From positions 150,990-214,989 of the forward strand of contig JACPOQ010000083.1 in the NCBI GenBank assembly GCA_016191435.1: 64,000 nt of DNA. The letters run 5' to 3'. The notes under the pieces are model-generated. The model was not told the DNA's origin, did no database searches, and worked only from the letters and a program-made list of their open reading frames with translations. This document shows, piece by piece, positions 48,560 through 59,129 of the stretch. The DNA comes from Chloroflexota bacterium (GTDB lineage: Bacteria; Chloroflexota; Dehalococcoidia; Tepidiformales; Tepidiformaceae). Position 1 is the stretch's first letter, and each line of letters starts with the position of its first letter. A program made the position numbers and the translations under genes.

Positions 48560-50164
48560 GTGACTCAGCGACCCCCCCGCGATGACGATCCGCCCGATGA
48601 CTACGACGGAGACGGGGATGAGAGCGATCCGTTGGGGCTCGCCAGCGTCGTGCTCGTCAACCCGAAGGATGATGTCGCGGCCATCTGCGGCCGCGTGGAC
48701 ACGGCCCCCACCTTCGCGGTCGTCGTCCACGCCCCCCGTGGTAACCGCCAGCTCGCAACCGAGCTCGGCATGCGCCGCCTCCAACGCCACGCCGAAGAGG
48801 GTGGCAAGCTCGTCGCCGTCGCCACGACTTCGTCCGCCCTCGCCACGCGCGCCCGGCAGGTCGGGCTGCCCGTGGCCCGCCGTCCCGACCGTGTGCGCTG
48901 GGATTCCGCCGGGCGCCGTGTGCTCCGCCTCGGCAACCGCAGCATCCTCATCCCGGCGGTCGGCGGCTTCGCCCAGGCGTTCGTGCTGCTGCTCGCCGCT
49001 GCGCTCTTCATCGGGCTCGCCCTGACCATGGCGCCTTCCGCCGACGTCATCGTTACGCCGCCGGCGGAGACGCTGACGGACGTGCTCACCATCACCGCTT
49101 CCAGGGACCGCGACACCATAGACTTCGCGACCCTCGCCGTCCCCGCCCGCGAAGTCAGCGCGAAGATCACCGTCACGCTCGCTGTCCGCACCACCGGCAA
49201 AGCCCCCGTCGGCACCACGCAGGCGAAGGCGCTGGTCACCATCACGAACCCCGGGACGGCGGCAGTCGAGATCCCGAAGTCCACGGTGTTGCTCGCCGGC
49301 GCCGATGCCCAGCCGTTCCAGTTGGACCTCGCGACATCGGTGCCCGCCGGCCAGAGCGTCACGCAGCAAGCCACCGCAACACGCCCCGGCAGCCGCGGGA
49401 ACGTCCCCGCGGGCGCGATTACGGCGTGGCTCGAGCCCGCGTACCGCGCACTCAGGGTGACGAACCCGGCTGCTGCCGCGGGCGGCGCCGACGAAAATCG
49501 CCAGGCCGTCGATCCCAACGACATCACCGCGCTAAACGCGCTCGCGCAAGACCTTTCGAAGTCCGAGTCCCTGCGGGCGAAGCTTGTCGCGGAGCGCCCG
49601 CGGGACGCTGTTTTCCTCCGCACGGCATCCACCACGATCGACGCCGGCGACCCCTCGGACCCGGTCGGCACGCCCACCGATATCCTCCTGATGGACGTGC
49701 AGGTGACGGTGAAGGCGCTCGCGATCCTGGAGGAGACGCTGGATCTTGTTGCGCGCGACCGCCTGCTTGCGGGCCAGGGCGGCGGGGAACTCCTCCCGGG
49801 CTCCATCACCGCCACCGAAACGGGCGCGCGCCAGGAGGACACGAGCCGTGGCACCGTCACCACCGAGATTAAGGTATCCGGCCTCTTCGCCCGGAACATC
49901 ACGCGCGAGGGCATCCGCGACGCGGTCAAAGGCAAGTCCAGGGGCGATGCCGAATCGACCCTCGCCGGACGGTATGGTATTCAGGATTCCGATGTCCGTC
50001 TCTCGCCGGGGTGGGCCCCATGGGTGCCACGCTTCGGGTTCCGCATCTCGGTCGTGCTCCGCGGGATCGATACTTCTGCGGGCGGCGTCCAAGGAACAGC
50101 AAGCGCCAATGCCCCCACTTCCTCCCCCACCCCCGCCCCAGGCGCCGCGACTCCTCGCCCTTGA
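48560..50164 (+). CDS. baseplate-J-like membrane protein of unknown function
   Basis: 534 residues from a GTG with GAGGAG upstream. Acidic start, a soluble first region (about 30-125), a hydrophobic helix near 138-158, then an extracytoplasmic region with E-I-P-K-S-T-V-L-L-A-G and G-S-R-G-N-V-P-A-G-A-I resembling baseplate J/gp47-like domains, and a Pro/Thr/Ala-rich tail. Homologous proteins are common between alaS/ruvX-type genes in related bacteria as far as I recall, but the function is not known. Its last codons overlap the ruvX gene by 56 bases in another frame. Envelope role suggested by topology only. Confidence 0.65.
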   Translation: MTQRPPRDDDPPDDYDGDGDESDPLGLASVVLVNPKDDVAAICGRVDTAPTFAVVVHAPRGNRQLATELGMRRLQRHAEEGGKLVAVATTSSALATRARQVGLPVARRPDRVRWDSAGRRVLRLGNRSILIPAVGGFAQAFVLLLAAALFIGLALTMAPSADVIVTPPAETLTDVLTITASRDRDTIDFATLAVPAREVSAKITVTLAVRTTGKAPVGTTQAKALVTITNPGTAAVEIPKSTVLLAGADAQPFQLDLATSVPAGQSVTQQATATRPGSRGNVPAGAITAWLEPAYRALRVTNPAAAAGGADENRQAVDPNDITALNALAQDLSKSESLRAKLVAERPRDAVFLRTASTTIDAGDPSDPVGTPTDILLMDVQVTVKALAILEETLDLVARDRLLAGQGGGELLPGSITATETGARQEDTSRGTVTTEIKVSGLFARNITREGIRDAVKGKSRGDAESTLAGRYGIQDSDVRLSPGWAPWVPRFGFRISVVLRGIDTSAGGVQGTASANAPTSSPTPAPGAATPRP

Positions 50165-50564
50165 CCCGGGTGAGCGCCGCACCGGCGTGGCCATCAGCGA
50201 CGAACTCGGCCTCTACGCCCACGCGCGCCCGGCAATTCTGTCGGGGAGCCCGCGCGCCGTTGCTGAAGCCGTCGCCCGCCTGGTGGATGCAGAAAGCATC
50301 ACCGAAGTGGTCGTGGGCTTGCCGCTCACGCTTGCGGGAAGGGATTCGGTGCAGACGCGGACGGCCCGCGCCTTCGCCGCCATGCTCCGGGAAAGGCTCA
50401 GCGTCCCCGTTGCCGAGTGGGACGAGCGCCTCTCCTCGGTGCAGGCAGCGCGCGGCGGCGCCGGGGCCGGCCGCAAACGTGCCACCGGCGAGCTCGATTC
50501 CGCCGCCGCCGCCCTCGTCCTCCAGGCCGTGCTCGATGCGCGGCGCAGCGGGGCCCGGCGGTGA
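50109..50564 (+). CDS. ruvX: RuvX/YqgF-family pre-16S rRNA nuclease / Holliday-junction-resolvase-like protein
   Basis: 151 residues from the ATG at 50109, starting inside the preceding gene. RNase-H-like fold: L-A-L-D-P-G-E-R-R-T-G-V-A, then V-V-V-G-L-P-L-T and the D-E-R-L-S-S-V-Q-A block, ending with L-D-S-A-A-A-A-L-V-L-Q. The family matures the 5' end of 16S rRNA in E. coli. A poly-Pro run (residues 2-10) before the core is unusual, perhaps a by-product of the 56-base overlap. GTGA overlap with mltG. Confidence 0.92.
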   Translation: MPPLPPPPPPQAPRLLALDPGERRTGVAISDELGLYAHARPAILSGSPRAVAEAVARLVDAESITEVVVGLPLTLAGRDSVQTRTARAFAAMLRERLSVPVAEWDERLSSVQAARGGAGAGRKRATGELDSAAAALVLQAVLDARRSGARR

Positions 50565-51649
50565 GGAGCCAGCGCGCACTTGCGCTCGCCGCGGCCGCCG
50601 CCGGCATTGTTGTCTTCGCGGCCCTCGTGGCGAGCTATGCCATCGCCCGCACCCCCGGTGATGCCATCCACGCCTCCCCCCGCGCCGCCATAACGCCGGC
50701 TCCGCCCGGCGAGGAAGTCGCCTACACCCTTCCCGCCAACCGCTCGGCCCGCGACATCGGCGCGGACCTCCAGAAGCTCGGCATTATCTCCTCGGGCGAC
50801 CGCTTCTCGCTGCTCGTAAAGCTCATGGGCGTGGATGAGAAGCTGAGCAAGGGCGACTACATCCTCAACAAGGACATGCCGACCGCCGCAGCCGTCGAGG
50901 CGGTTACCGTGAAGGAGCAGGTCCCCGTGCTCCGTGTCACCTTCCCCGAAGGCATCCGTATTGAAGAGATGGCGGTCCGCGCGGAGCAGGCGAAGTTCTG
51001 CACCCGCCAGCAGTTCCTCGATGCGGTGAACCAGGAGAAGCTCCCGCCCGAGTTCGCCGCGACCCTTCCCCCCGGCGCCAACCTCGAGGGCTACCTCTTC
51101 CCGGATACCTACATCCTGCCCGTCGGCGCCGGCTGCCCCGGCCTCGTCGACCGCATGATCAAGACCTTCACCACGAAGTTCTCGCCGGCGCTCGTTGCCG
51201 CCGCCGCCGCGAAGGGCCTCAACCCGCACCAGGCCATCACCCTCGCTTCCATCATCGAACGCGAGGCCGTGATCGAAAGCGAACGGCCGCTCATCGCCGG
51301 CGTCTTCCTCAACCGCCTGGCCAACGGCGACCTCCTCGGCGCCGACCCCACAGTCCAGTTCGTCGTCGCTCAAGACCCCACGAGTGTCCAGAGATACGGC
51401 TGGTGGAAAAAAGAGCTCACGCTCGACGACCTGAAGGTCAACTCGCCCTACAACACGCGCCTCGTGCCGGGCCTGCCGCCGGGGCCGATTACGAACCCGG
51501 GCCTCGCCTCCATCGAAGCGGTGGCCAACGCCACGCCCACGAAGTTCTACTACTTCGTCGCGGACGCGAAGAAGGGCGACGGCTCCCACGTCTTCGCCGA
51601 GACCTTCGCCCAGCACGAAGCCAACATCGCCGCCGTGGGCTCGCCGTGA
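50561..51649 (+). CDS. mltG: endolytic murein transglycosylase MltG
   Basis: 362 residues from a GTG overlapping the ruvX stop. A membrane anchor covers residues 5-27; a LysM-like region (about 50-110) precedes the YceG catalytic domain with the key glutamate in A-S-I-I-E-R-E-A, and N-S-P-Y-N-T-R with G-L-P-P-G-P-I-x-N-P-G near the end. MltG cuts nascent glycan strands and sets their length. The gene pair ruvX-mltG is common in bacteria. Followed by aroE with a GTGA overlap. Confidence 0.96.
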   Translation: MRSQRALALAAAAAGIVVFAALVASYAIARTPGDAIHASPRAAITPAPPGEEVAYTLPANRSARDIGADLQKLGIISSGDRFSLLVKLMGVDEKLSKGDYILNKDMPTAAAVEAVTVKEQVPVLRVTFPEGIRIEEMAVRAEQAKFCTRQQFLDAVNQEKLPPEFAATLPPGANLEGYLFPDTYILPVGAGCPGLVDRMIKTFTTKFSPALVAAAAAKGLNPHQAITLASIIEREAVIESERPLIAGVFLNRLANGDLLGADPTVQFVVAQDPTSVQRYGWWKKELTLDDLKVNSPYNTRLVPGLPPGPITNPGLASIEAVANATPTKFYYFVADAKKGDGSHVFAETFAQHEANIAAVGSP

Positions 51650-52488
51650 GACTCGCCGGCATCATCGGCCACCCGGTGGCGCACTCGCTTTCGCCCGCAT
51701 TCCAGGCGGCTGCCTTCGCCGCCTGTGGCCTGGATGCCGCCTACGAGCGCTGGGACACCACCGCCGAAGCGCTGGCCGGGCGCGTCGTCAGCCTGCGCGA
51801 TCCGCGCTACCTGGGCGCGAACGTCACGATCCCCCACAAGGAAGCCGTCATCCCGCTGCTCGATGAGCTCGGCGGCCAGAGCGCCCGCGTGGGCGCGGTG
51901 AACACCATCGTCAACCGCGACGGCCGGCTCTACGGCTTCAACACCGACGGCCCCGGCTTCGCCGCCGCCCTCCGCAACGAATCCTATTTCGACCCCGCCG
52001 GCAAGCGCTTCCTCCTGCTCGGCGCCGGCGGCGCCGCGCGCGGCATCGCCTTCGCCCTCGCCGAAGCAAAGGCTGCGACCATCGCCATCGCGAACCGCAC
52101 GCCCGAGCGCGCTGCCCGTCTCGCCCGCGAAGTTGCCGAGACCGGCGCCGGCGCCCAGGCCGTCTCCTACGCCGACCCGGTCGCGGGCTACGATTGTGTG
52201 GTGAACTGCACCTCGGTTGGCATGCACGGGACCGCTGGCGAAGGCGACCTCCCCTGCGACCCCGCCGCCATGAGCCCCGGCACGCTCGCCGTCGATATCG
52301 TCTACACGCCCGAGGACACGCCGTTCCTCCGCGCCGCCCGCACCGCCGGCTGCCGGACGCTCGGGGGTCTGCCCATGCTCATCTACCAGGGCGGCCTCTC
52401 ATTCGAACTCTGGACCGGCGTGCACGCCCCCATCGAGGTGATGTTCGACGCCGCCCGCAAGGCCATCGCCGCCCGGGACCTGGCGTGA
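51646..52488 (+). CDS. aroE: shikimate dehydrogenase
   Basis: 280 residues from a GTG overlapping the mltG TGA. Shikimate-binding S-L-S-P-A near residue 15, N-V-T-I-P-H-K with the catalytic Lys, F-N-T-D-G, then the NADP-binding G-A-G-G-A-A-R-G and N-R-T. The C-terminal D-I-V-Y-T-P and G-L-P-M-L-I-Y-Q-G complete the family pattern. Reduces 3-dehydroshikimate in the chorismate pathway, alongside aroC and aroKB downstream. Confidence 0.96.
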   Translation: MRLAGIIGHPVAHSLSPAFQAAAFAACGLDAAYERWDTTAEALAGRVVSLRDPRYLGANVTIPHKEAVIPLLDELGGQSARVGAVNTIVNRDGRLYGFNTDGPGFAAALRNESYFDPAGKRFLLLGAGGAARGIAFALAEAKAATIAIANRTPERAARLAREVAETGAGAQAVSYADPVAGYDCVVNCTSVGMHGTAGEGDLPCDPAAMSPGTLAVDIVYTPEDTPFLRAARTAGCRTLGGLPMLIYQGGLSFELWTGVHAPIEVMFDAARKAIAARDLA

Positions 52489-53141
52489 TCATTCTCGGGA
52501 GCCTCGTCGTCCTCGCGATCTTCCTCGCCACTGGCTGGGCCGTGGCCACCGAGATGTTCCAGCAGCGCCAGTGGCGCCGCCGCGTCGAGGCCGGCGACGT
52601 CCCCATCGTCGCTGCCCTCAGCGAGGAGGCGATGGCCGTCTGGCGGCGGGCCCGGCCGCCGAAAGACCTGCCCTCCTCGCTCTGGGCAGGCGTCCAGGGC
52701 GCCCAGCTCGTCGCCGTCACGCTCGATTCGGCGACGCTCTCCGCCGCCGCCGATGGCGAGTTCCGCACCGAAGACGGCCGCCGCGTGCAGGTCGCATCCG
52801 CGCTCGATGCTGCCATCGCGCTCGCCGCGAAGTTGGCCGACATGATGCTGTACGATGTTCCCAACCTGCGGCTCAGCCGCGTGCGCGTCGATGTGTACTC
52901 CACTTTCACCGGAAACGATGGCGTCCCCGTGCAACAACCCATCCTGACCACCACCGCCGACCGCGTGGATGCCGACGCCCTCTCGTGGGACGCGCTCACG
53001 CCCGCCGAAGTCCTCGCGCGCTTCGCAACCGTCTACCACCGGCTCCCCACAGGCGAGGGCGCGCCCATCACGCTCGCGCCCATCGAGGGCTCGCTCCCCG
53101 AGCAGCCAGCCCCCGCGCGCGAAGCCGAGGGCCACGCCTGA
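52485..53141 (+). CDS. hypothetical protein with N-terminal membrane helix, in aro operon
   Basis: 218 residues from a GTG overlapping the aroE stop (GTGA), and its own TGA overlaps the aroC ATG. A single hydrophobic helix at residues 2-20 is followed by a soluble region of mixed helix and strand with no motif I recognise. The tight placement between aroE and aroC shows it is expressed with the chorismate genes; whether it works with them is unknown. The C-terminal tail is Pro/Ala/Glu-rich. Confidence 0.6.
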   Translation: MIILGSLVVLAIFLATGWAVATEMFQQRQWRRRVEAGDVPIVAALSEEAMAVWRRARPPKDLPSSLWAGVQGAQLVAVTLDSATLSAAADGEFRTEDGRRVQVASALDAAIALAAKLADMMLYDVPNLRLSRVRVDVYSTFTGNDGVPVQQPILTTTADRVDADALSWDALTPAEVLARFATVYHRLPTGEGAPITLAPIEGSLPEQPAPAREAEGHA

Positions 53142-54313
53142 TGGGACAGTTCCGCATGCTCACGGCCGGCGAGAGCCACGGGAAGGGCCTGACGATGATC
53201 ATCGAGGGCCTGCCCGCCGGGCTGCCCCTCAGTGAGGCCGACATCGAGCCTGACCTTGCGCGCCGCCAGGGCGGCTACGGGCGCGGCGGCCGCATGAAAA
53301 TCGAAAAGGACCACGCCGAAATCATGGGCGGCGTCCGCCACGGCAAGACGCTCGGCTCGCCCGTCGCGCTCTGGGTCCAGAACCGGGACTGGGTCAACTG
53401 GACCGTGAAAATGGCCGTCGAGCCCGTCGAGGCCGAGGTCGAACGCGTGACGCGCGTGCGGCCCGGGCACGCCGACCTCCCGGGCGCGCTCAAGTACGGC
53501 TTCGATGACGTGCGCAACGTGCTCGAACGCGCCAGCGCCCGCGAGACCGCAGCCCGCGTCGCCGTCGGCGCCGTCGCCAAGCGGCTGCTCGCCGAATTCG
53601 GCGTCGTGTTCCACAGCCACACCCTCGCCATCGGCGGCGTCACCGCCGCCGTCCCGGACCAGGTCGACTGGGATGCCGTCGAAGCCGATAGCGTGCGCTG
53701 CGCCGACCCCGCCTCCGGCGAAGCCATGGTCGCCGCCATTAACGCCGCCAAACCCGATGGCGACACGGTCGGCGGCGAAGTCGAAGTACGCGTCGATGGC
53801 GTGCCCCTCGGCCTCGGCTCCTACGTCCATTGGGACCGCAAGCTCGATGGCCGCATCGCCCAGGCCATCTGCAGCATCAACGCCTTCAAGGGCGTCGATT
53901 TCGGCTCCGGCTTCCGCGGCGCCGCGCAGCGCGGTTCCCACGTGCACGATGTCATTCTGCCCCGTGAGCGCTGGGGCGGCCGCCCGTGGCCCCACGCCAC
54001 CAACAACCACGGCGGCATCGAAGGCGGCATGTCCACTGGCGAGACCATCGTCGTGCGTGCCGCCGTGAAGCCCATCCCCACGCTCGCCCACCCGCTCCCC
54101 TCCGTCGACCTCGAGACCGGCGAGGAGGTCCTTGCGCACTACGAGCGCAGCGACGTCTGCGTCGTCCCCGCGGCCGGCGTTGTCGCCGAGGCCATGATCG
54201 CTATCGTGCTCGCCGATGCGTGGCTCGAAAAGTTCGCCGGCGACACCCTCGCGGAGCTTCGCGCCGCCTACGACTGGCACGTGCAGAGTCTCTGGCCCAG
54301 GGGCGCCGTCTAA
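53141..54313 (+). CDS. aroC: chorismate synthase
   Basis: 390 residues from an ATG overlapping the upstream TGA. Signature blocks G-E-S-H-G, R-R-Q-G-G-Y-G-R-G-G-R-M, R-P-G-H-A-D, R-A-S-A-R-E-T-A-A-R and N-H-G-G-I-E-G-G-M-S-T-G are all present. The enzyme converts 5-enolpyruvylshikimate-3-phosphate to chorismate with reduced FMN. It is followed two bases later by the aroKB fusion. Confidence 0.97.
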   Translation: MGQFRMLTAGESHGKGLTMIIEGLPAGLPLSEADIEPDLARRQGGYGRGGRMKIEKDHAEIMGGVRHGKTLGSPVALWVQNRDWVNWTVKMAVEPVEAEVERVTRVRPGHADLPGALKYGFDDVRNVLERASARETAARVAVGAVAKRLLAEFGVVFHSHTLAIGGVTAAVPDQVDWDAVEADSVRCADPASGEAMVAAINAAKPDGDTVGGEVEVRVDGVPLGLGSYVHWDRKLDGRIAQAICSINAFKGVDFGSGFRGAAQRGSHVHDVILPRERWGGRPWPHATNNHGGIEGGMSTGETIVVRAAVKPIPTLAHPLPSVDLETGEEVLAHYERSDVCVVPAAGVVAEAMIAIVLADAWLEKFAGDTLAELRAAYDWHVQSLWPRGAV

Positions 54314-54315
54314 TC

Positions 54316-55971
54316 GTGGGAGCCGACCGCATCGTCCTCGTGGGCCTATCTGGTAGCGGGAAATCAACCGTCGGCCACGAACTCGCCCGGCGCCTCGGCT
54401 GGGACTTCGTCGATACCGACGCCGCGGTCGCAGAACAGGCCGGGCGGTCGATCCCGGACCTCTTCCGCGACGAAGGGGAGCCGGCGTTTCGCGCCCGCGA
54501 GCAGGAAGCGCTAACGGCCGCGATGCGCCGCTCGCGGGTCGTCGTCGCGACAGGCGGCGGCGCGCCAACGACCGTGGAAGGCCGCCGCGCCATCGGCGAA
54601 GGCTTCGCGGTCTGGCTCGTTATCTCGCCCGCCGCCGCCGCCAGCCGCCTCTCGCGAGACCCCATGACCGAGACGCGGCCGCTGCTCGGCGGCGACCCGG
54701 CCGCCCGGTTGGCCGTGCTTCTCGAGGATCGTCAGCGCTACTACGAGCTCGCGGACGCCGCCGTCGATGTCGAAGCGCTCGACCCCGAGCACGTCGCCGA
54801 GGAGATCATTCGCCTCTGGCACGAAGCGGGCGGCCGGGATGTTCCGAAGGCGCCCCGCTTCGGCGTCGAGCCCACGGAGGCAATGTTCGGCCCGCCCGTC
54901 GTCGCGGTCGTCCGCACGGGCGCAGCAACCTGTCCCATCGTCGTCCAGGCAGGCGCCATCGAGCACCTCGGCGATTTCTGCCGGGAGGCAGGCCTGCGCG
55001 GCCGCGCCTTCGTCCTCACTGATGCGAATGTCGGTCCGCTCTTCGCCGCCGCCGCCCTTGGCTCGCTGCAGGCGGCCGACATCCCGGCTGCCAGCTTCGA
55101 AATCCCCGCCGGCGAAGAGCAGAAGAACCTCGGTACCGTGTCCGCCGTCTACGACTGGCTCCTCGGCGAACGCGTCGAGCGCTCGGACTTCGTCGTGTGC
55201 CTGGGCGGCGGCGTGGTCACCGACCTTGGCGGCTACGCCGCCGCGACCACGCTTCGCGGCCTTCCCTTCGTGCACGTGCCAACGACGCTGCTTGGCATGG
55301 TCGACGCCTCGGTCGGCGGGAAGACCGGCGTCGACCACCCGCGCGGCAAAAACCTCATCGGCGCCTTCGCCCAGCCCCGCGCAGTTGTGATCGACCCGCG
55401 CGTACTCGAATCGTTGCCCGCCCGCCAGCGCCGCGCCGGCTGGGCCGAAGTGATCAAGCACGGCCTCATCCTCGATGAACCCCTCGTCGCCGACCTCGAG
55501 CGCGGCGCCGGGGACCCGGCGTCCATGCTTTCGCCCGGGCTCATCGGCCGCAGCGTCGCGATCAAGGCCGGCGTCGTCTCCGAGGATGAGCGCGAGGCCG
55601 GCCGCCGTACGCTGCTGAACTACGGCCACACCATCGGCCACGCCATCGAAGCTGTCACCGGGTATAGCGACTACCTCCACGGCGAAGCCGTCGCCATCGG
55701 CATGCACGCCGCGGGCCTGATTTCGGCGGAACTCGGGCTGCTCCGGGCGTCCGCACTCGACCGCCAGCAGGCGCTCATCCGCGCCTATGGGCTGCCCGAA
55801 ACCGGCCCCGGCCTCGACCCCGCGGCGGTCCTTGCTGCCACGCAATCCGACAAGAAGGTGCGAGCCGGGCGCATCCAGTGGGTCGTCCTCGCCGCCATCG
55901 GCGACGCTACCACCCGCGACGGCGTCCCCGACGCCGTCGTGCGCAACGCGCTCGAAACCGTGCTGCGCTGA
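54316..55971 (+). CDS. aroKB: shikimate kinase/3-dehydroquinate synthase fusion
   Basis: 551 residues from a GTG two bases after the aroC stop. Residues 1-170 are shikimate kinase: Walker A G-L-S-G-S-G-K-S-T, D-T-D near 35, A-T-G-G-G, and R-P-L-L. Residues about 190-550 are dehydroquinate synthase: E-E-Q-K-N-L, L-G-G-G-V-V-T-D-L-G-G-Y, P-T-T-L-L-G-M-V-D-A-S-V-G-G-K-T-G, and the zinc ligands around E-V-I-K-H-G and H-T-I-G-H-A-I-E, H-G-E-A-V. Two chorismate-pathway steps (second and fifth) are thus on one chain. Fusions of these two enzymes are known; it is not a sequencing artefact as both halves are intact. Confidence 0.95.
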   Translation: MGADRIVLVGLSGSGKSTVGHELARRLGWDFVDTDAAVAEQAGRSIPDLFRDEGEPAFRAREQEALTAAMRRSRVVVATGGGAPTTVEGRRAIGEGFAVWLVISPAAAASRLSRDPMTETRPLLGGDPAARLAVLLEDRQRYYELADAAVDVEALDPEHVAEEIIRLWHEAGGRDVPKAPRFGVEPTEAMFGPPVVAVVRTGAATCPIVVQAGAIEHLGDFCREAGLRGRAFVLTDANVGPLFAAAALGSLQAADIPAASFEIPAGEEQKNLGTVSAVYDWLLGERVERSDFVVCLGGGVVTDLGGYAAATTLRGLPFVHVPTTLLGMVDASVGGKTGVDHPRGKNLIGAFAQPRAVVIDPRVLESLPARQRRAGWAEVIKHGLILDEPLVADLERGAGDPASMLSPGLIGRSVAIKAGVVSEDEREAGRRTLLNYGHTIGHAIEAVTGYSDYLHGEAVAIGMHAAGLISAELGLLRASALDRQQALIRAYGLPETGPGLDPAAVLAATQSDKKVRAGRIQWVVLAAIGDATTRDGVPDAVVRNALETVLR

Positions 55972-57146
55972 TGTTCTCTTTCGCCCTCACCGGTGGCGGC
56001 GAATCGCCCGTCAGCCCCCGCACCGGCCTCCTTACCACCTCGCGCGGCAAGGTCCGCACCCCCGCGTTCATGCCCGTCGGCACCCTCGCGACGGTCAAGG
56101 CGCTGATGCCCGGAGAGGTCGCGGCCGCCGGCGCCGAAATCCTGCTCGTCAACGCCTACCACCTCTACCTCCGCCCCGGCCATGAGCTGGTGGCCGAACT
56201 CGGCGGGGTCCACCGCTTCATGGACTGGCCCGGGCCGATCCTGTCGGATAGCGGCGGCTTCCAGGTCTTCAGCCTGGCCCGCCTGGGAAAGGTCGACGAC
56301 CGCGGCGTCAGCTTCCGCTCGCATATTGACGGCTCGGAGCACTTCTACAGCCCGGAAATCGCCATGTCCGTCCAGCAGGCCCTCGGCGTCGATATCGCCA
56401 TGCCCCTCGACCACGTCCTCGCGGGCTCTGCCACGCCCGTTGCCGCCCGTGACGCGGCCGAGCGCACCATCCGCTGGTACGAGCGCTCCCGCGCCGCTGC
56501 GGAGGCCCTGACGACCTTCGCCATCGTCCAGGGGGGCACCGATCCCGAACTGCGGCGGTGGCACGCGCGCGAACTCGCCGCGATGGCCGCGCCCGGCTAC
56601 AGCATCGGTGGCCTCTCCGTCGGCGAACCCAAGGCGGCAATGTGGGCGATGACCGAAGTCGTCGCGGCCGAGCTGCCACCGGACCGCCCCCGCTACCTTA
56701 TGGGCGTCGGCAGCCCGGAAGACCTGGTGAACGCCGTTTCCCGTGGCATCGACATGTTCGATTGCGTGCTGCCCACGCGCCTCGGCCGCAACGGGTCACT
56801 TTTTACCGATGCCGGCCGCGTCAACATCAAGAACGCCCGCTACCGCACCGCGCCCGGCCCCATCGACCCCGCCTGCGATTGCGCCGCGTGCCTGCGGTTC
56901 AGCGCCGCCTACCTCCACCACCTCTTCCGCAACGAAGAACTCCTCGGCCACCGGCTCGCGAGCATCCACAACATCCACTACCTCGTGCGCCTCACGGAAC
57001 GTATGCACACCGCCATCGGGGCCGGCCGCTTCGCTGATTTCGCGCGCGACTTCCTCGGCGCTTACCGCACGGTCGACGAGGAAGTCCGCGCCGACCAGAA
57101 GGCCCGCTGGCTCTCGCAATCGGGTTTCGAAACGCCGAAACGCTGA
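55971..57146 (+). CDS. tgt: queuine tRNA-ribosyltransferase (TGT)
   Basis: 391 residues; the ATG overlaps the upstream TGA. Active-site D-S-G-G-F-Q-V-F near residue 92, G-G-L-S-V-G-E, the second catalytic Asp in D-C-V-L-P-T-R, and the zinc site C-x-C-x2-C (C-D-C-A-A-C) with a histidine downstream. The enzyme exchanges guanine 34 of GUN-anticodon tRNAs for queuine or preQ1. Last gene of the operon; the rRNA promoter follows after about 170 bases. Confidence 0.96.
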   Translation: MFSFALTGGGESPVSPRTGLLTTSRGKVRTPAFMPVGTLATVKALMPGEVAAAGAEILLVNAYHLYLRPGHELVAELGGVHRFMDWPGPILSDSGGFQVFSLARLGKVDDRGVSFRSHIDGSEHFYSPEIAMSVQQALGVDIAMPLDHVLAGSATPVAARDAAERTIRWYERSRAAAEALTTFAIVQGGTDPELRRWHARELAAMAAPGYSIGGLSVGEPKAAMWAMTEVVAAELPPDRPRYLMGVGSPEDLVNAVSRGIDMFDCVLPTRLGRNGSLFTDAGRVNIKNARYRTAPGPIDPACDCAACLRFSAAYLHHLFRNEELLGHRLASIHNIHYLVRLTERMHTAIGAGRFADFARDFLGAYRTVDEEVRADQKARWLSQSGFETPKR

Positions 57147-57319
57147 GACGCGGTGCGCGCAGCCTCCCTTGTCGCGGCTGTTCCAGTCGCACCCGCCCGG
57201 TGGAGTGGAACACACCGCGATCCTCTGGTACGTTGGCTCTCACGCCTCGAAGCGGGCGCCGGAGGCGGCGCGGGCGGAAGTCCGGGAGCACGCGATGGCG
57301 CGGCGCGCAGCCGGCCGAG

Positions 57320-57348
57320 TTGACAAGCTTTCGCAATCGAGCTAGTCT
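57320..57348 (+). promoter_or_regulatory. rRNA operon promoter
   Basis: TTGACA at 57320-57325, a 17-base spacer, TAGTCT at 57343-57348. The -35 is a perfect consensus. The start would be about 115 bases before mature 16S. Confidence 0.75.
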
Positions 57349-57377
57349 TCTCGTTCGGGCCTTAATAGCCCGGCGCA

Positions 57378-57386
57378 CTTTAACAA
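57378..57386 (+). promoter_or_regulatory. boxA-like antitermination element
   Basis: CTTTAACAA, close to the boxA of rRNA leaders. A related CCTTAATAA stands in the 23S leader at 59568-59576. Confidence 0.5.
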
Positions 57387-57404
57387 CTGGATAGCGGACG
57401 AAAG
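57387..57404 (+). other. 16S processing stalk, 5' arm
   Basis: Eighteen bases that pair with 59089-59106 (17 Watson-Crick pairs and one G-U). It brackets the 16S gene and would form the RNase III-type stem of the precursor. Confidence 0.75.
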
Positions 57405-57468
57405 AGAACGTCTGGGAACCCGTTTATAAAGGGAACCGATGCGGCGCAAGCCGTTTGATGGAAACCTT

Positions 57469-58962
<1,494 letters not shown>

Positions 58963-59088
58963 AGGGAGTATGCCCACCCCGCGCCAAATCCCGAGGGGCA
59001 GCGGTGCCTCGAGGGAGCGGGTTGGCATGACCCAGGTCGATCGGTGCCGGTTCGCCGGCGTCGTCACCCACGGCCTCCAGGCGGCCGT

Positions 59089-59106
59089 CTTTTGTCCGCT
59101 ATCCAG
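59089..59106 (+). other. 16S processing stalk, 3' arm
   Basis: Complement of 57387-57404. It lies 127 bases after the 16S end and before tRNA-Ile. Confidence 0.75.
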
Positions 59107-59129
59107 CTTTTAAAGCTGCACCGGGCCAC

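Larger units (their letters stand above)
57147..57468 (+). other. rRNA operon leader region
   Basis: No protein gene. It contains the rRNA promoter (57320-57348), a boxA-like element and the 5' arm of the 16S processing stalk, listed separately. Confidence 0.6.

Noticed and set aside
46880..49369. Open frame of about 830 codons on the minus strand opposite alaS and the baseplate-J-like gene
   Set aside because: No motifs, low-complexity Gly/Ala/Glu; explained as an antisense shadow of well-supported genes.
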